From positions 8,879,842 to 8,943,841 of the forward strand of contig OX459103.1 of assembly GCA_949775045.1 (NCBI GenBank): 64,000 nt of DNA, written 5' to 3'. This document shows, in pieces, positions 59,979 through 64,000 of the stretch. The notes beneath the pieces are model-generated. The model ran no database searches and was not told the DNA's origin. It was given only the letters and a program-made list of their open reading frames with translations. This DNA comes from Metridium senile. Taxonomy: Eukaryota; Cnidaria; Anthozoa; Actiniaria; Metridiidae. Each line of letters opens with the position of its first letter. Position 1 is the first letter of the stretch. A program made the translations under genes and the position numbers.

Positions 59979-61330
59979 GGACTCATATAAGATGTACAAA
60001 CGCTTCGAGGCTTTTCTAGTAATCTTATCAATATGCAAGTTCCATTTCAGTTTAGGGGTGCATGATCCATATATACACCTATTTCAAAAAACGTCAGAAG
60101 GAGATCTGCAATCTGCAATCTGAGACCGAAATGAATTCAGGAAAATTGCGTACCGTTAAAGCCAAGCCTGGCCCTTTATTTTTTTTATTTTTTGCACTTA
60201 GCACCTTCAGATTTATATTTACCGTCGCCATATCCGAAGCCAGAAAGTGCACGCAATGAGAAACAACTGCCGTACCCCAGAATTCATTTCAGTCTCAGAT
60301 TGCAGATTGCAGATCTCCTTCTGACAACGTTTTTTGAAATAGGTGTATATTCCCAGAAGTTTTGAAGAATCGGTTGTTTTTATCAAGTCCATCGATATGC
60401 AGTGAGTCAACTGGTAGGGCCTGTCTCAAGAAATGTATATTCTTCTAGTTCTTTTGTCTTCTTTATATTGATCGTCGTATTGTTATCAGATATCCAAGAG
60501 GCAATTTTGTTCAGCTGGTTTATTTTGGAGAACAGGTTCGGAGTTCTTGTTACATATTTCATACACTGTACTGTCATCCACGCATTTAGCAGTCGGGTGC
60601 ATATTACTCGTAACATCTTCCTTGAGGTCGTCAATCATTGCTCTAAATAGAAGAGGACCAAGTTTGGTACCTTGAGGTACGCCAGTAATTTTAGGTAGCC
60701 AGTCAGAGAGACAGTAGTAGAGCGTAACCCGTTTGCGATCACAAAGGAAGTTGGCTATCCAATTTAAGAGCATGAAATGAGTGTCCAGGTTGTTGAATGA
60801 GTTTATGAAGTATAATATTACGGCCGATGCGGTCGAATGCTTTGAAGAAGTCTATCATGCGACGATCGAATTATGTTACCAGGTGAGTCAGCTGCTTTCA
60901 GCCAGTTTTGAGTAAGCGCTATAAGTGCATGGGTTGTAGAAGAACCTTTCATGCAGCCATACTGGTGAGGATCAATATGTTCAGATATGTAGGATTGCAC
61001 CCAGGAACCGATATAGCCTTCAAGAATTTTGCTAAGTACAGTTGTCAGAGAGATTGGACGTAAATCGTCAACTGCTGAGTGGACTGTTTTAGTTTTAGGG
61101 AGTGGTACGACGTCTGCACTTTTCCATAAAGTTGGAATTGATCCTTGGTTTGAAGTGTTAAAGATGTTGCATATTGGTTGACTCAGCGTGTAGAAGTTAT
61201 ACTTCAATAACCAGTTTGGAATGTTGTCCGGACCGGACGATTTGTGGACGTTGATGTTTGAGAGATCTTTGTAGACTCTGTGCACTGTAACGCGGACCAT
61301 GAGATGGGAGTAAGTACGCTTGCAACATTA
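59979..61330 (-). pseudogene. Non-LTR reverse transcriptase, frameshifted
   Basis: At 60818-61300, RT fingers (KSSGPDNIPNWLLK, LRPISLTTVLSKILE, QYGCMKGSSTTHAL). At 60486-60773, palm motifs (GVPQGTKLGPLLF, then CVDD at the FADD position). The next segment (INQLNKIASWISDNN, NIKKTKE) is in another frame, so at least one frameshift separates them. A foldback at 60072-60349 is inserted further downstream. Inactive CR1/Jockey-like element. Confidence 0.82.
60072..60349. mobile_element. Foldback MITE, TATACACCTATTTCAAAAA ends, copy 2
   Basis: TATACACCTATTTCAAAAAA pairs with TTTTTTGAAATAGGTGTATA. The arms contain GGAGATCTGCAATCTGCAAT and its complement, unlike copy 1. Confidence 0.78.
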
Positions 61331-61853
61331 GAGAACGGCTTGGTTGATATGGTTGGCAAGTGCTGGTGCACTTAAAATCTTGTTTTACTTTACAATATCA
61401 ATTGGTAACTTGGCTTTGGCATTACAGAGAGTTGCTTTCCCTGTTTTCACCAGTTATGTTTTCCAGTTTTGTCTTGTAGTATGTCAGTTCTTTTGGCCGT
61501 TTTACATAGTTTGTCAACCTTATTCCTATAGAAGATAAAAAGAGTAGTGTTGTTTGACAACCATGCTCGTTGACGTTTCATTATACAGCATCTTTAATTT
61601 CAAGAGTTAACCAGTGCTTTTCAGTTGGATCGAACATATTATATATCTAAACTATTTCATAAAGTTTGTGTACACAGCATCAGTGTTACGATTATAGCTT
61701 TCGCAATTTCTGTTCACAATAAAGTTTCATTCAGTGATTGTAATGTAAATAATATCATTTTTTTGTGCAACTATAAGTTATTTAAATTTGTGTTCGTGCG
61801 GCCGAAAATGACGCGAACTTTCACCTCGCACATGGTAGTCCCACCAATGATGC

Positions 61854-62870
61854 TTACAGTTTTGTATCAAATGTCCCATCAACGCCTCGTCGATTCCTGG
61901 CTGCTACATCGCAAGGTTCTATTACTTCGTTTATATAGCCTGCGTTGCATCCGGAATTTTCTTCGGACTTCACGAAGAAAACTCCGGATGTAACGCATGC
62001 TACGTTTTGATGGTATACCGCAAGATTTTGACGACACCTCATCCTACGTAATATCTCCTCCTTGAACTCACGCATGCGTACTACGTAGACGATAAAATTG
62101 ACGAAAGAGTTACCATAGTGAAGGCATTTAAGTGAAACCAATAAAGGCATCGACGTAGCAACATTCTTGTAATTTGGACAATTTATATGTTTATAGCAAA
62201 GGAGGATATAAACTGATATGCCCATGAAAGGCATCCAAGCAAGCAAACTGATAAGCGTGACAACAGCCAGCGTGACAGTAAGCTTCTTGTTACTTTGATT
62301 GATTGCGTGATTGTGGATATTTCTCTTGAAAGACACTTTTATCCATATAAGGCAATATGAAATTATGACGATAGAAATTGGAATTAAAATAACAATGATT
62401 GGATAAATCGCCAGAATTACATTGTTGTTAAGGTTTCTTGTTATTAAGTATTGACACAGAGCAAACGCGAAAGCAATAGCCCACGCTATAGATATCCCAA
62501 CACCATACCGGACGGTACCCAATGTTCGGTGTTTGAAAGTATAATATGTTGCATAAACCCGTTCAATGGCTACTATGGCTAGGCCAAACAAAGATGCCGT
62601 TGCGAAGAAGGAATCTTGTGAATTATAAATGTAGTTAAATGTCTGACTTATAGACCTTGGCCAAACGATGTACGCATACATGGGTACAGATACCAAGCCA
62701 ACAAAGAGATCAGCAACAGCCAGGTTAACTATCAATGAGTATTTACGACAACGTAGACGAGGAGTGCTTGTAAATATCACTATAGCAACGACGTTGACTG
62801 TTACTATGACACCTGCTTCTGCTATGAGAATCCAGGCCATGAACTGCATTATGGCAGCGTTATCCTGCAA
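61854..62870 (-). CDS. Class A (rhodopsin-like) G-protein-coupled receptor, single exon
   Basis: A 338-residue intronless receptor with seven membrane segments. Visible class A marks: N26 in TM1, NLAVADL with D54 in TM2, ERVY (103-106) at the DRY position, a TM4 Trp at 130, AWMPF (211-215) for CWxP in TM6, and NFIVY (258-262) for NPxxY. The usual TM3 extracellular cysteine is missing, as in the melanocortin/adenosine/lipid receptor group, so a small-molecule or lipid ligand is possible but unproven. The N-terminus is very short, and I chose the Met at 62870 because it leaves a complete TM1. The C-tail from about residue 291 to 312 comes from a foldback insertion (61936-62002). It converges on GIGYF. 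Ligand and G protein unknown. Confidence 0.88.
   Translation of the reverse strand: MQDNAAIMQFMAWILIAEAGVIVTVNVVAIVIFTSTPRLRCRKYSLIVNLAVADLFVGLVSVPMYAYIVWPRSISQTFNYIYNSQDSFFATASLFGLAIVAIERVYATYYTFKHRTLGTVRYGVGISIAWAIAFAFALCQYLITRNLNNNVILAIYPIIVILIPISIVIISYCLIWIKVSFKRNIHNHAINQSNKKLTVTLAVVTLISLLAWMPFMGISVYILLCYKHINCPNYKNVATSMPLLVSLKCLHYGNSFVNFIVYVVRMREFKEEILRRMRCRQNLAVYHQNVACVTSGVFFVKSEENSGCNAGYINEVIEPCDVAARNRRGVDGTFDTKL
61936..62002. mobile_element. Mini foldback (TAGCCTGCGTTGC ends) inside the GPCR coding region
   Basis: TAGCCTGCGTTGCATCCGGA pairs with TCCGGATGTAACGCATGCTA. The ends match the Mutator-like MITEs at 14226 and 56539. Flanks CGTTTATAT and CGTTTTGAT agree at 7 of 9, a possible old 9-bp duplication. 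Confidence 0.75.
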
Positions 62871-64000
62871 TTGAATTTACACATTTGAAAATGTGTGCGA
62901 TGGCTTATAAATGGTGCGGGGTCAATAAAATCCTTGCCACCATTTTTAGTTAAACTCTCTTGTTTTAAATAACCATTGAGGCCATTGTATGGAAGTGGTG
63001 CACGGTACATTTTCAAGAACAATGACATCCATAACTGATAACAAAGAATTTAAAAGTTGTATATGATAGCTAAGTAAATCCTTCAGAGGGAACTAGCCAA
63101 TAAGTGCGAAGTGAACATGCACAACTTGTTAGCGTCACCCCGAGGGCAAAACATTAGTGCGCTAATGTTCGCCTGACCGGGATAGGGAGCTTACTATGGT
63201 TTTGTAATCCATCGAAAACCACATAAACACTTGGTACAGTTGTAGGTCCTAGTAAGTTATTTATTATCCCAGAAACTCGGTTGGATCTGTCACTTTGGTG
63301 AGAAGTTAGACCACCCCCCTCCCCCTTAATATACCCATTTTGCCTCGAAAATCAGCAAAAATATAGCTAATTTTTAATGAAATAGAAAATCGTTACTATT
63401 GAGGAAAGAGATTTAAAAACTAACCACACCCTATTTCCATTGTTTAATGTAGGTGTTGAATTTCAGGGGAATACCCGCGACAGGTTTTTAATTTTGAATT
63501 CAAGACCTGCATCAAGTATTTTTGCCAAGTTAGTCATATACACACATATTTGAGAGTTTTGAAATTTTGAAATTCAATGAACATTTATGTTAGATTTTAG
63601 ACACACACTAGAAGTCTTAAAGTCTTAAAACTTAAGGAATTGACTATTCTAACGTTTAAATATCGCAAATGAAATCTTGCGAATTGATCCTACTGAGCCT
63701 CCAACCCTCAACCCTTCGCATTTTATAGTCCATTCAATTACCACTATGCTATCCGGTATTTCGTTGACAATGAAGGAATTTTAAGAAGCTTTATCTCAGC
63801 ACAGCTATTGTTCGACGTTAATTTGATGCAAATGTAAATTACTCGATATAAATCAAATCCGATTATTTGAGTTCCTATTTCCAGATTTTTTGCATTGAAA
63901 CAATAAAAATAGGGTTTGGTTAGTTTTTAAACAACTTCAAACGCGCGGGCTCGGGTTTGCATTGAAATTCAAGACCTCGGCCTCGGGCTCGCCCTCGGCC
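62871..64000. other. Region upstream of the GPCR; no gene seen
   Basis: AT-rich, without a splice-supported ORF. A tRNA-like minus-strand block at about 63700-63760 (TAGCATAGTGGTAAT as A box, GGTTGGAGGCTC as a poor B box) may be a SINE head. The last 40 bp are GC-rich (CTCGGCCTCGGGCTCGCC). Confidence 0.5.

Noticed and set aside
58028..60019. Two matching small genes on opposite strands (frames at 58286 and 59666, and at 58028 and 59831)
   Set aside because: They are the same sequence in the two arms of the palindromic element.

Overview
This is an animal nuclear window: spliced genes with GT-AG introns, AT-rich non-coding DNA, and a very dense load of short inverted-repeat transposons, minisatellites and decayed non-LTR retrotransposons. 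Gene content (GIGYF, DNAJC16/ERdj8, an intronless class A GPCR), the foldback MITE load and the absence of vertebrate-type repeats suggest an early-branching metazoan. An anthozoan cnidarian (coral or anemone) is my best guess, but that is inference.

Layout. (1) 439-5870, +: the last six exons of an unidentified protein-coding gene whose start lies outside the window. Two of its exon 3' ends are tandemly amplified together with their splice donors. (2) 5871-9531: gene-free, filled with foldback elements. (3) 9532-26099, -: a complete 12-exon DNAJC16 homologue (ER thioredoxin/J-domain protein). Its first intron carries a 6-kb terminal-inverted-repeat element with two large internal tandem arrays. 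(4) 26100-26700: a short divergent promoter shared with (5) 27002-56471, +: a complete GIGYF1/2 homologue of 24 coding exons, the 4EHP partner and GYF-domain translational repressor. Its introns hold many transposons, including a Pack-type element with a captured RecQ-like helicase fragment and an antisense non-LTR reverse transcriptase fragment. (6) 57900-61330, -: a second decayed reverse transcriptase, split by a 1.8-kb palindromic TTAA element. (7) 61854-62870, -: a single-exon class A GPCR whose C-terminal tail includes a foldback insertion. (8) 62871-64000: no gene recognised.

The exon models were built by hand from splice consensus plus reading phase. Both complete multi-exon models close in frame (DNAJC16 2253 nt = 750 aa; GIGYF 3837 nt = 1278 aa), as does the partial gene (902 nt). 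This is strong internal support.

The most unusual pattern is the repeated amplification of exon-end plus 5' splice donor units. It occurs at three places in two genes. In one, 11 tandem donors are in the same phase and could yield a ladder of protein isoforms differing by 17 residues. The second theme is a set of short DNA transposons sharing CAGGG/GAGGG ends, 6-bp target duplications and self-echoing interiors.
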